Below are positions 12,601 to 25,240 of a DNA stretch of 64,000 nucleotides, one piece after another. The notes under the pieces are model-generated. The model saw nothing but the letters and a program-made list of their open reading frames with translations. It ran no database searches and had not been told where the DNA came from. Location: NCBI GenBank assembly GCA_039720395.1, contig CM077833.1:1030501-1094500 (forward strand). Direction: 5' to 3'. Both the position numbers and the translations under genes were made by a program. This DNA is from Liquidambar formosana. Its lineage: Eukaryota > Streptophyta > Magnoliopsida > Saxifragales > Altingiaceae. The number at the start of each line of letters is the position of its first letter. Position 1 is the first letter of the stretch.

Positions 12601-15600
12601 AAATGGTAGGTCCAAATAAAAATAATCCTTGCAAGAGGGCTAAAACTCTCCGATTCCATTTAAAGTGGCAATAATTAAATTTAATTCTAAAAATAGGAGA
12701 CTTAAGGTCAATTGTCCATTATAACATTTCAGGAAAAAAATTTTCCCTTTTTACCCCACCCAAATCCTATAGGACACTGATCCTAGCTATCTCCTTATTA
12801 AATAAAATTTAACCAATATTCTCCTATGTGTTGAGAAAAAAAAAAAAGAAAAAAAAAGTGGTTCTCCATTTTATTTATTTAATTTTTTTGTCGTTGCTTA
12901 TAAAAAGAAAAACATGATTTAAATTTAATTCACCTACCCATATATGTACCATCTTCTTTCTCCAAAATAAGCCACGAACACTATACAAAGAGGGTTGCCA
13001 ATACTATACAAAGAGGACCAAACATGGTCACAAAAACTACTCATTTACGTTTTGTGCATCATAGTTGGATGAAGATTGTCAAAAAGAAAAAAAAAAGAAG
13101 AAAAAAACAAACAAACAAACAAACAAGACTATTGCCTAATTTTCATCATCTATGATTTACACCTATTTATAATTATTGTTTTATTCAATAGATTGATGTT
13201 TTCTTGTTATCAATCTTTAGATCATTCATTGTTGTCAAACATTTATTACTATTTTTGAAATAAAGTAATGTAAGTTTCAACTTATTATAATGCTCCATGA
13301 CATTATCAAATGAAATTTTAAATCTCAATGGAATGATTTACTAAACTCAACACTTATGAACCCAGTCATGGTAGAACCACTTAAAAGAACATTACTTTAT
13401 AAGAGATTGAAAATTACCAATTGCAATGATGCCCTCCAGCCATTGGAAAAATAAAAAATAAAAAGATTTCCAAATCCAAGTGTGTAAATGATTATTATTT
13501 GTTCTTTCAAAAAAATATATATACAATTGGTCTTTTTGAATAATGTTTTGAGACTTTTAAATTAGGAGAAAAGGGATGAGTTTAATGTGAAAAGGGCCCT
13601 TAGATGGAATTTTAAAAAAATAAAAAAAATAAAAAACGTAAAATAGGTAAAATGATTACCATAAAATGACAGATGATAGATTTCCTCTTTGGGGAGATTA
13701 AAGTCCATTACTACCATTTTAAATGGAATAAGAAAAATTTGACATTTTATTTAAAATTACTTTTATTTTGACCCCTATTTGACCACTCTCCCATATTTCA
13801 ACACATAAAAGAATAACCAACAATGTAGCTACCATAAATTCAAAGAACCGACCACGATTGAGCTAGAATATAATGGGTGATTTCAATTTAGTGGGACCAG
13901 CCAAAAATTGAGCTAGAATGGGTGATTTCGATTTAGGACTGGTGGTGGTGGTTAGCCTCTTGTGGGGGAGACATTCATTTTCTTCTCCATCTCTAAATTG
14001 AGGTTGACAAAGAGAAAATCTAATGGCTGTCCCCCTACTGGGGAGCATAGGCGAGCTGCTGACACAAATGAGAAAAGGACATTTGGACTACACTGGTTAT
14101 ATAATTTATCTAGAAGAATGCCCCATGTGGCAGATCTTAATACAAGCTAAGGAGGCCTCCTTTGGGTTGTTTAATACATTAATTAAGAGTATTAGTTCGT
14201 GAATGGAAGAAATGATGCTCTATCAAAAAGTCTAAGGTCTATGCTCATCTTTTTTGGTTGCAAATGTGCAGTCGTCTAAAAACAAAGGAAGCAAAGCAAA
14301 GGTTTGGAAGTAAATTATACTCCAAATTAAAGGAGCAATAACTCAATAAGGGATACTTTGGACCAACTAATCCCACCTTCTTTTGACCCCACCAGCTAAT
14401 CCTACCTCCTTTTGACCCCCTTCCCTGGGGTGGAGATTTTAAAACTAATTTAAATGTAGACACAATTTTTAGAGAGATTTGGTGACTTTGGTCGGTTGTT
14501 ATAAAAAATAAAAAATAAAAAAAAAGAAACCATTTTTATATGCTTGCTTTTCCTATGCGCGCGGTTGGGGAATTGGGGGTGATATCTCTCTTTCGCTCTA
14601 TCTCCATGCGTCTGTGTGGGCACAAGTTACCTGGTTTTAGAAATCAAATTAGGGTTGACTTATGGGTTAAAATTACTAGTAATCATAGATATTATTTTAT
14701 TTTTGCCAAATGATAGGAAAACACTTAGGTTAATTCCATGCACTAAAGAGAATTAATTAAGACGAAATATCACAAACACTGAATGCCAACCTTGCCATTA
14801 ATTATATCGATGCCAACGCTTCATTGTTCTCTTGTATTTCGATTATCATCATGCCACATTTACCTGTCTTACAGAAGAAAGAATTCTTCACAGGGAAGAT
14901 GCATGATTATAACTTGTACTCATTATGAAATCTATGATTTTAATGAAGAAGAATTCCACGGAGGGGAAAAAAATGAAGGAAAAGAAGTACACTAGGTTAG
15001 CTTGTTCTTTTGGTCAATAATAATAACAAAACATAAGACTCTCGATGCCTCGTTTTTACACACACATATATTCTCAATCCCTATTCACATATAATTTTAA
15101 GACCAAATAAATATTGATCTGTTTTTTTCTCCTCAACGATAAGAAGTTAACTCTTTGTTTAGATTTCCAAATAGCAAGATTAAAACACTTGCGTGTTCAA
15201 GAAAAGGGCAATTCAAGATTAAGATGTACAATTAAATCTTGATTTTAATTTAGTGATGATGGTAACAATTATTAATTTGCGATAGTTCAGAAATTAAATT
15301 ATGAATGCTAATGTATGTTTCTTGAATTATGCAAGGTATATTTCTTTCGGTAGACTCCAAAGTGAATCTTCAAGAATTTGAAGAATTTTTGGAGAATATT
15401 GCTACTTGCTGCAATGGAATGCCACACAAACTTGTATAGTTGTTCTGCTTTGTGCCTTTGTGCTTGTTTTAGGCATAAAAGATCCTTGTTGCCTATGTAG
15501 GCTAGCTGTTTATCCTTAAGCAATATATTGTTCAATTAAATTAATTGATAGGCTATACATATAGAATTTTGCATGACTTTTTATTTTGATTTTTAGCCGA

Positions 15601-16191
15601 GGGAAAAAGGTAAAGATTTTATTTCAAACAAAATTAATGGCCTATAAGGAGCAACAGTCGCCCAAACTTCAACAGTTTTCACTAGTAGAGCACAACGAGC
15701 CACACTAAATTAAGAAGTTCAAAACCCTTTATGAATTTTATGGTATGGCAAAAAGAGGGGAAAAAGCTGTAGCACTCCTCCACAACAAAACCCAAAACCT
15801 TGCTTCCCGTTCCCTCCCCCACAAATAAAATAAAATAGCATTCAAGCTCTTGGGAAAACTTGAACACGGCTTGGGTATCAGTGAATCGACCACTATGAGA
15901 CCTTATCATCAAATTAAAGTGGCATTCCCTATCCCAATTTAGGGAATTATAGAGGCAGGGTTTCATTATCAAAAGAAAAATGGTTGTATGTACAAATGTA
16001 CTTGTTATATAAACCGGTTGATATGTCAGTGATTATATACCTTACAAACAATGAAAAAACAAGCCTCTCAAAATCAGTAACTAGCTCACATATCCGGTGA
16101 ATTATTCCGATTGATTTAGCATTGCCCTAGTCCATATATATTACACATCCGGTGAATTATTCCGATTCAATATATATGCCCCTTACATTTG
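12601..16191. other. Gene-free intergenic stretch
   Basis: AT-rich, with A-rich runs near 12836-12857 and 13079-13128. There is a short direct repeat containing TGAGCTAGAAT at about 13859 and 13909, and a repeat of ATCCGGTGAATTATTCCGAT at about 16091 and 16147. No gene, RNA gene or bounded element is recognised. Confidence 0.5.
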
Positions 16192-16968
16192 CCCTCAACT
16201 AGGGATGTAAACGGGATGGGTTTTTTTGGGGCCCGTCCCATCCCGTTTCTTGTAGGAAGGGTTTGGAATATTATTTAATGGGGTAGGGGCGGGTTTGAGA
16301 TTTTTTTTAAGAACCCGTTAAAGTTTGGGGTGGGGTTGGGATTTTTATTAAAAACTCATCCCGAACCCGTCCCGATTATCTATTCTCTTTTATTATTACA
16401 CCTATATTGATACATAATAATACACTTATGCTATTTAATATATGAAGACTTCTAATTTGTTAGATTGCTTTTTGCCTTTGTTAGGATCATGTTTCTTTTT
16501 CTTATCTCTTTGTTTTATTCTATTTTATTGGGAGTGGTGACACTTTTATTGAAAGAAATTATTGTTATTATGTGACACTTTTTAATTGTTATGTTATGTT
16601 TTATTAATTTTTCATATAGCGAAATTGAAAGTAGTTTAATAAATTTAATGAATGAATTTTAAAAATTTCTTATAATAAATATGGTAAAATAAAACAATTA
16701 TTTTTTCTTAAAAACAAATTTATGTTATTGAACTTGATCAATTTTTTGTTTCGTCCTTCCCTTCCCGTCTTATCGTATAAATGGGATGGGGCGGGGCGGG
16801 GCGAGGTGGAAATGGGATTTTCAAATTTAAATGAGATGAGAATGGGAATTGGATGTTAAATTTAAAGTGCGTTTGGGACAGGGTTGGAATGGGAAAAATC
16901 CCAATGGATTGGGGTTGGGAGAGGACTTCCCGTACCAAACCTGCCTTGTTGACATCCTTACCCTCAAT
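16192..16968. mobile_element. hAT-type non-autonomous element with 8-bp target duplication
   Basis: The element spans 16200-16960 (761 bp) and begins TAGGGATGTAAACGGG. It ends GACATCCTTA, so the inverted ends are TAGGGATGTAAAC and TAAGGATGTCAAC. It is flanked by CCCTCAAC (16192-16199) and CCCTCAAT (16961-16968), an 8-bp target duplication with one mismatch, as expected for hAT transposases. There is no coding capacity. The interior is rich in CCCGTCCC and GGGGCGGGG blocks near the ends. Confidence 0.8.
16783..16801 (+). other. G-quadruplex-type motif inside the hAT element
   Basis: GGGATGGGGCGGGGCGGGG has four G-runs with loops of 1-2 bases, matching the standard intramolecular quadruplex pattern. 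No structure was computed. Confidence 0.6.
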
Positions 16969-17659
16969 CATACCTATTTGTTGCTGACATTGGACCCCGA
17001 AAGCTTCCAACTCATCTCCAATGATAACGCTTGCCAGTACAAATGCTATGAGACGTTCCAATTGAGTCATTTTGTGCCAATAATGTGCACTACTTGAAGG
17101 GATGGAAACAGTTGCAACATGAGAAAAACTTATTTCTCACTATGATACAACTAATGTGGTATCATAAATCAATCATTGGATAATTGGGCAAAATAAGATT
17201 TTCAAAAAACTTTTTGGATCTCACAATTCTACATTACTTCACTTTCATTGACCCATGACACCACATGGTTGTGTCACAGTTACATAAAAGACTCACTCGT
17301 TGCAACATAATGGTACAACTGTGGCTTTACGAAAGTAAAGGAAGAGTGGGGCCAATCGTTTAATTATTGTCTCGGAAACACCCCCAACTACCAAAAAGGC
17401 ATAGAAAAGAAAAAGGAATGGAAGAAAAATAATTGACATTTAATTTGAAGAAAAAATTAGTACTCTTTTCATTCTTATTTTATTGCTTTGGTTTCTTTTG
17501 CGGGATGTTTAAAAATTGTTACTTCATTCAAAAAATTTATGACCCTTGTTTTTTTGTGCTACAATTAAAAGAATTCAAATCTCTAATCTATCCTAATCCT
17601 GTACTTTCTCATCATTAGGTTATCCCAAGTGACATCTTAATTAAATTGTTTGTTAGGTG

Positions 17660-17945
17660 AGCATTGGCACTTTTGAGTTTGGATTCAATGTTGAGCTATA
17701 AAAACTAAGCACCTATTGAGGTGATCTCAGCCATCCATCTCAGATTTTGACGGTTGAGATTACAAGATGAAAAATGTGACGCTGAAATTATCAAAATACT
17801 CTTATGAGTATCTTTCTTATCTTTTAATCTCAACCATTAAAATCTGTGATTGACGGCTGAGATCACCTTAGTATGGTTCTGAGTTTTTTTAGACTAGCAC
17901 GGAATCCAAACTCCTTTTGAGCAGAGTGGCGCTCAAAAGGGCGAT
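17660..17945. mobile_element. MITE-like inverted-repeat element
   Basis: The left arm (about 17660-17762) and right arm (about 17825-17945) are inverted copies: GAGGTGATCTCAGCC on the left faces GGCTGAGATCACCT on the right. The outer arms share GAGTTTGGATTC and its complement. The right arm also has its own hairpin, CCTTTTGAGC...GCTCAAAAGG. The outer boundary and target duplication are not clear, so the superfamily is not assigned. Confidence 0.6.
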
Positions 17946-18537
17946 TTTCACGGCCGCCAAAGCCGAGGTTTACGGCAACTACATGTACCATGTTTGCCAC
18001 TATCATTTCATTTCCGTTCATATAGTTTGTGTTAGAAGAGAATAGATATATATATATATACATGTGTGTCGGGCAACACAAAACCTGACACTACTGTTCC
18101 CATACCAATGATGCAAGCCTTTCCGTCTCCAACCCTATTTCGAGCCTTTTTCTTATTGGTTTAGATTGGGGATCCCAACTAACCTACTGCTTTTCGATCT
18201 CACCCACGTGTTTTCTACTCTTTCAACTCTTTTTTGTGGAAAACACATACTTTAGAGCATAGATTTGTCAATCAATTTGTCAATTGTTAATTGTGATTCA
18301 TTCAAGGTTTTGGAATTTGGAATTTGGAATTTGAGAGTTAACTGTGAAACTTTTAACAATTAATGATTTCAATAAAATTAAAGATGAATTTGATATTAAA
18401 AAAATAAACTCATGTTTCTTTTTTCTTTTCTTTTTTTCAATTCAAATGATAATAAAACACACATCTTGAAGCTCACTTTTATTTAAAATAAAAAAATCAT
18501 AACAAAGTACACAAAAATGAATACAAATTGAGTACAG

Positions 18538-18546
18538 AAGGCTTAA

Positions 18547-18586
<40 letters not shown>

Positions 18587-18790
18587 GTCTTTGACCCAGT
18601 GTATCCCCAAATCTAACAACCAAAAGACTAATCACTGTCGCAATGGGTGGACAATGGTAAATCGCTAGTCCAAGGATTTTTTCCAAAGTATTGGGACTCG
18701 AACTCGGGATCTTTCACCTCCACTCGAGACAACCACTTTGGGGCTAAGTGCCCAACCACTAGACCAACCTATTGGGTTAAGGTTTAAGCC
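18538..18790 (-). mobile_element. tRNA-derived SINE
   Basis: On the minus strand the head contains an A-box-like TGGTCTAGTGGTTGG (about 18750-18764) and a B-box-like GAGTTCGAGTCCC (about 18689-18701). It ends in a long A tail, seen as the T run at 18550-18586. The body is 18550-18778, flanked by AAGGCTTAAGCC (18538-18549) and AAGGTTTAAGCC (18779-18790), a 12-bp target duplication with one mismatch. SINEs of this kind are copied in trans by LINE machinery. Confidence 0.85.
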
Positions 18791-19135
18791 TTTAACCCTA
18801 CTTCAAAATCATCTAATTTATGCATCTGAAAAGGTACGAAAGATGCACGCATTTGATTCATAAATAAATGTTTGAAATAATTGAATAATTTTGGAAATAA
18901 CTTAGTCATTGTTTGCAATACTTGGGGTCTTACGGAATAATTAGACAATACATTTTTAAGGGTAGACTGAATGGTTTGTGACTTGTGAGAGTTACGATCC
19001 CATAAACAGGTCCTTAATTCGATTTTACATTTTCTTGTCATCAGTTAATTTGTTTCAATGCGGAGTTGATAGTAACTTTAACCGTGTCTAGAAAATATGT
19101 CAAAACCTATATACCTATTTGTGATGACAAAAAAA

Positions 19136-19166
<31 letters not shown>

Positions 19167-20748
19167 GAAGAAGAAGAAGAAGGAGGTAACAATTGGATAA
19201 TTTAGGAATAATATTAGATATGCTTGAAGTAGGGCATCCCCACTAATTTGGAGATTATCAACGAACCAATTAATGTGGTGTCAATTGAATTTAAAATGTA
19301 ATTTTCTAAAAGAAAAAAAGAAAAAGAAAAAAAAAGGGGTCCAACCATAGTCTTTATGGGGATTCGCGAATATATACGTACTGGGTAAATTTTAAAACAG
19401 TGCTCCCAATCTTGCAGACATAAATGTGTGTCCAAAAACAATCAATTTTTTGGGCATTGGGGAAGAAGAAAATAGGATCGGGGCTGGTCATGTAGGTTCT
19501 GATTCTGGGTGCGGTGGGTGATTTGCGAAAGTTATGGACACGAACCCTTGAAGAGGAGTGAAAACGGCAGTGATTGGATGATGAGTTGACCTTTCGAAAG
19601 TAACTTTTACACGTGGCGAGCCTTCATAAGTATGTCGGTGAGAGTACTTATATATATTTATTGGGTGGCATGGCTTTTGTTCCCCGTGAATGTGCGTGCA
19701 CTGCACATAGACGAGAGACGAGGGATGAGAGGGGGACAAGAGTAAAAAATTTAGGTGGGAGGTGTAGTACGTGCTATTAAAAATAGGAATATGACGAAGC
19801 ATGACTACAGGAGAGGGAATTGGAAGAAATAAGATGTGTGGATTGGAGGAAGTGGGACACCCTTGTTCATTCTCTGGTGGTTAGATCAATTTGAATGGTG
19901 TGATAAAAGGTGTTTTATTATTATATTTTATTAATAGCATATTTTATTTGTTTTTCAATGATATGTTAAAGGGTCTGTTAAAAAATAGTAAACCTTTCCT
20001 CTTTATTATATTTGGCACACTCTTAAACTTAAAATATCACATAGTTAGTTAGTAAGAAAAGAAAGAAAGACATGGTGGTTATCTAAAAAAATTACTACTT
20101 ATTGTGTTATTTACACCATCAGATCGAGCACATTGTGCCAAATTATAGCATTTGACACTGTAGTATGTCCTAAAATAGTAATAGCACAGATAATATAACT
20201 CATACCATCAGAAATGCTCTTATACGCAAACGCAAGGAAGGGTCTCTTGTTACCCAAAAAAATGAAAAAAAGAAAAAAGAAAGAAAGATAAAGTACCAAA
20301 AAGACCCTTTGTAATCTTATAATGTGCTTAGGAGGATTGAGAACGTACAAATTAAAGTAATAAGCTTTTGGAAAATAGCTCTGGATCAATCTTGAGAGTT
20401 ATATAAGAAGCAATTATATGAGTAGGCGAATGGTTTTGATCACATGACTTGAGCTCTATTAGTTCCTCTTCTCTTCGTTTTTAGGAAGTGCATGCTCTTT
20501 GTAGGAGAAGAGGGCATTTCCCTCGTATTAGGACTTGTTTATCTATATATATGATGATGATGATCAAGTAAGCACATATTGATATATACAACTTTTATCA
20601 GTCTCGTATTGGAGTTTGTACATTTTATTATACATTACCAAGAGCATATGTCTTTCCGTACTACATAGTCTACATTGGTAGCTAGGTTTATGTGCCACAA
20701 CATATGTTAGACCACTGTATCAACATGACAATCAACTTTGGGAGACGT
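18791..20748. other. Gene-free intergenic stretch
   Basis: AT-rich sequence with an A-run grading into an AAG microsatellite (about 19129-19186) and a short ATG repeat near 20550-20562. No gene or bounded element is recognised. Confidence 0.5.
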
Positions 20749-22458
20749 ATTTGTTAGGTGTTACACCTATCCCAATAAATAAGTTTACTTACGTTGTTAA
20801 TTGGTGACTTGTCAGTTTATAACTCGCATGTGCATTACACGTGAGTTTTAGGATAATATTTACGATGCATAACATGTGGTTTATTGTCATTTTACATTAT
20901 ATGCATGATAGATGAGTATATATAGCATTTATACACGTTTGCGCTTGTTGTTGGGCGAATTCAGCATAGGGCGATTGATTAGGCTCATAGACCGATCGAT
21001 CGGATTTGGCAGAAGCTACTCTTGGTTTCTCCACCTAGGCCGATCGGTCGGATTTCGAGGCTGATCGATTGGCACTCGCAAATTTTTGAAATTTTTTTTA
21101 ATGCGTTAAATGATGTATGTGCCCTTGTATACTCTTAAAACCCTCAAAGCTTGACTTCTTCACTTGGTTGTTGCCATTTTGGGTGTTTTAGAGAGAGAGA
21201 GAGAGAGAGAGAGAAGGAGAGAGAAAAAAGGGTGTTTGGAGAGAGAAAATCTCATTTTTCTCTTGTGTGTGTGGGATTTTGACTATCTCACCTCACCTTA
21301 ATGCTTGGGATCGCATTCTAGGGGCTGGATTTGGAGTTCTACATGTGCTTTGTGAGGATTGGAACTTGATTTGTGAAGTTTGGAGCTTGTTTTTGCATCT
21401 TAGGCATGGATTCAACCCTCCCAACACATTTTCATCCCTTTTAACCCACCATACTTGAGGTAGGTGTAATTTTCATGGGATTTAACCTTAGAGATGATAA
21501 TGGGTTAGGATGTAAGCCCATTTATATTGTATAAAAATGAATATTTGTGTTATTCATGATTCTACATGACTTTTGGGTACATTATCATTTATATTTTGTG
21601 ATACATGTAATGGAGGTCTAATTTACATAAGCCTATGTTAAGAATAATAGATTTGAGAGTATGTGGGTTATTATACATATTGTATTTTGGTTTATTTTGA
21701 ATGTACATGCTATGTAAATTATTATTGGTCTATATTTTACATGTTCTACATAGCCCAACATGTTATATAATTATTCCATAATTATATATTGTTGATTTTT
21801 GAGTATATTGACATACATTTGGTTTAATATGCTTTTTCCATGACATCATTGGCATAAAATGCATGAAATAAAACTAATTAAATACTTGGTCAGAGTATAT
21901 TAGAAGGTTGTGAGCGCACCAATTTTCACAACGGGCTCGCTTTTACTTGTATTTTATTTGCTTTTAGTTCTGGTGGTGCTAACCCCTGGAGGATTAGCAT
22001 ATGAATAAGAGTTGTCACCTGGAAGGGTCTAGGACCAATTTTGTTGACCAGAGAAAGGTTCAGAGTTAAGGTACAGGTTCGGAGTTAAGGTACATGTTGG
22101 GAAGATGTTAGGTACCCAACAATGCCTGGTAATAAACTGGTACTCATTTTGTATTCATTGACCATATTTTATATTTTAATTTAATCTGAATTGCCTTTGA
22201 ATCATTTAACAATTAACGACACACACAAATGACAAGTTAATAGCACATGATAACATATAAACAATTGATTACAAAATATAAATAATAATTAAAACTAACG
22301 TGCATACACATATTATATGTATACGCATGTTACTAAACAACACCCGCACAAATGTTAGATACTAAATTTAAAATATAATAAACTAAGAAATAATGATAAA
22401 CTAATAACAATAAATTAACAACATCAATAAATTAATAAAAATCAGGGAAAGAAGTAAC

Positions 22459-22511
22459 ATGCGTACACATATGTTAGATATGTGTACGCATCACATGTCA
22501 TGCGTACGCAT
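22459..22511. repeat. Perfect hairpin plus palindrome, GCGTAC-rich
   Basis: 22459-22491 is a perfect inverted repeat with arm ATGCGTACACATAT (14 bp) and loop GTTAG. 22500-22511 is the perfect palindrome ATGCGTACGCAT. A weaker relative lies near 22302-22332. Confidence 0.85.
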
Positions 22512-23699
22512 GGCATCATTGGTTTATCTTCTCCACGAAAAACCCAGCTCAACTACAAAAGGGTTAGTCCAAACGAATATTGTATGCAACAAAATTACAA
22601 TTTTGAACAATTTATGCAATCCTACTATCAAGTATCAAAAGAAATTGGTTGGTGTTCAAACCAACCTTTAGGTCCACTGTCAATCTGGTAGCGCCTCTTC
22701 CGTTAAGCCAAGCAAGCTATTTCTCTTCCTTACAAGTCATCGTTCTTTTATTTTCTCTTAATACAACTTCTCTCTTTTTAAGTGTTTTCCTTACAAGAAC
22801 TCTCCTCTCCAAGTCTCTCTTTCTTTCTATTTTCTCTCAAAGTCTCAGCATTCCCTCTTGACCCTCTAATTTTTTGGTGTCCTTGAACTCTCCCAAGTTC
22901 TTGCTATTTATAGGGAAGAATCAAAGTGCAAGCTTATTCACTTACCTAATTTCCCCCACCATTCCCTACTTTTATTCCTTCTTGGAGTGCGTTTCTCACT
23001 TAAAAAGAAAAGAAGTTGTTGAAACAGTGAAGTTGACAGTAATTTTGAAGCAAAACAGCATCAGATTTTTATCACTTAAGATAAATGTTGTATGAATCAC
23101 TTGTGATAAATGATGGATACACTACTTAGTAATGGTGGATGAATCACATGAGATAAATGGGAGATGAATTTGTCACTACTTCAAATATTCGGTGAACGTG
23201 AGCCTATATAAAGAAAGCTTTGGTTGGAGACAATGAATACAATTGAGAGGGAATGAGTTGAAGGATGAATGAAAATGGTGAGAAGGGTGTATAGGGAGGA
23301 CTCTACCTGATTGGTCTTATATAACATATACACACACATATATATGCACCTAACCCAATTGCTTGATTTGCTAGCAGAAAAGTGGCTCAGGTTGATAATA
23401 AACATTACAGACCTCATAATTGAGAACTCACCATCAAATATAGGGACATGCACAATGGGGTGTCTATAGTTGCCCCTCTTTCAAATTCTTTCCACTTCGT
23501 GGGGAGGGTTCGAAAGAAAATCCATAGACCAACATTTTGTCCACATGCAGATATTCATGCAATCATGCAATGCATTGGGTCGTGCTAGACGCATCCAGCT
23601 GCCTACGTACTCTGCAGAGATCAAACTTTTACGTAGTTCGAATAAATCAATGTTTAATCAAGATTAGGAGGGATTCTCGAAGAAAATCCCTAAAACTAC

Positions 23700-24535
23700 T
23701 AGAACCACGTTGCAATTTTAGGTGCAAACGTCTCATCAGGACATGACCAGTCACAAATTCATATATTCACTTCATCAGGGCAAAATGAGACCCCTATAGC
23801 AAATCTCACGAAACTAGAACCTCGAAGCAATTCTAGTTGCAAATGTCCTGTCAGGACATGACTAGTCCTGAAGCATCCTAGTCAGAAAATGTGTTTCCTT
23901 ACAGCAAATCTCAAGAAATACTAGAACCCCGCAGCAATTCTAGTTACAAATGTCCTGTCAGGACATGACTGGTCCCAAAGCATCCCAATCGAAAATCCAT
24001 ATGTTCGCTCCATTAGGGCAAAGTGAGATCCTTGCAGCAAATCTCACAAAACTAGAACCCCACAGCAATTCTAATTGCAAATGTCCCATCATGTCCTGAT
24101 TGGTCCTGAAGTATCCTAGTTAAAAATTCATATGTTTGCCCCATCAAGGCAAAGTGAGATTCCTGCAGTAAATCTCACAAAACTAGAACCCTGCAACAAT
24201 TCTAGTTGCAAATGTCCCGTCAAGATATGACTGGTCCCGAAGCATCCCAGTCAAAAATTCATATTTTTGCCCCATCAAGGGAAAGTGAAATCCTTGTTGC
24301 AAATCTCACAAAACTAGGACCTTGTAGAAATTTTAGTAAATGTCTTGTAAGGACATGACTGGTCTTGAAGCATTCTAGTAAAAAATGTGTTTTTTGAGAT
24401 CCCCACAGCAAATCTCAAGAAATACTAAAACCTCATAGCAATTCTAGTTACAAATGTCTTATTAGGACATGATTGGTCCCAAAGCATTCTAGTAAGAAAA
24501 TTCATGTTTCTACCTATTAAGGCAAAGGTTCAAAA
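23700..24535. repeat. 131-bp minisatellite, about seven copies
   Basis: Unit anchors (AGAACC-type) lie at about 23700, 23816, 23923, 24054, 24185, 24316 and 24427. Three adjacent spacings are exactly 131 bp and the shorter ones (107-116) lack an internal block. Each unit contains GCAATTCTAGTTGCAAATGTC and GGACATGACTGGTC-like sequence. It is non-coding. Confidence 0.9.
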
Positions 24536-24565
24536 ATCGAATGAGAATATTCAAACTCATCAAGG

Positions 24566-25240
24566 GAATTCATCCCTATCCAAAATTGAATTTGGGTACT
24601 CGGATCCAAAGAAAATCGCCAAGGGTACTCAGACCCAGGGAATTCATCCCTACCAAAATTGAATCAGGGTGCACGGACCCTTTAAGGGAATTCATCCCTA
24701 CCAAAATTAAATCAGGGTATTCGAACTCATCAAAGGAATTCATTTCTACCAAAATTGGATCAGGGTACTCAGACCCATCAAGGGAATTCATCCATGCGGA
24801 AGCCTAATCAGGGTACTTAGATCTGTCAAGGGAATTCATCTCATCTAAGATCGAATCAGGTTACTTAAACCCATCAAAGGAATTCATCCCAAAGAAAATC
24901 ATATCAGGGTACTCAAAGCCATTAAGGGAATTCATCCCAAAGAAAATCACTAAGGGTACTCAAACCCATCTAGAGAATTTATCCATACCAAAATCAATTA
25001 AGGGTACTCAGACCCACCAAAGGAATTCATCCATGCGAAAGTGAAATCAAGGTACTTAGACCATTGTAACAAAAAAAAAAAAAAAAAAATCAAATCAAGG
25101 TATTTAGACCCATCAAGGGAATTCATCCCTACAAAAGTCGAATCAGGGTACTCGGACCCACCAAGAAATTCATCTCTGCCAAAATCGAATTTGGGTACTT
25201 GGACCCACCAAGGGAATTCATCCCTACAAAACGCTTAGAA
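24566..25240. repeat. 48-bp minisatellite, about 14 units
   Basis: GAATTCATCC anchors recur at 24640, 24688, 24736, 24784, 24832, 24880, 24928, 24975, 25023, 25119, 25166 and 25214, a spacing of 48 bp (or 47, or 96 where one unit holds a poly-A run at about 25068-25089). The unit is 16 codons long. For several units the plus strand stays open with EFIPTKIESGYSDPSR-like repeats, and the minus strand is open as well. There is no sign of a real gene. Confidence 0.9.

Noticed and set aside
20749..22123. Candidate solo LTR from TGTTAGGTG to ...ACCCAACA
   Set aside because: The bases flanking the two ends (GTATT and ATGCC) do not match as a target duplication, and no partner LTR is present. Kept only as part of the low-confidence Gypsy-like region.
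24541..24807. Repetitive protein gene (EFIPTKIESGYSDPSR repeats)
   Set aside because: The frame arises from the 48-bp unit length, both strands are open for several units, and neither a start context nor a recognised domain exists.
23700..25240. Regular repeats that might suggest a CRISPR array
   Set aside because: The repeats are head-to-tail without unique spacers and lie in a plant genome among retroelement debris; they are minisatellites.
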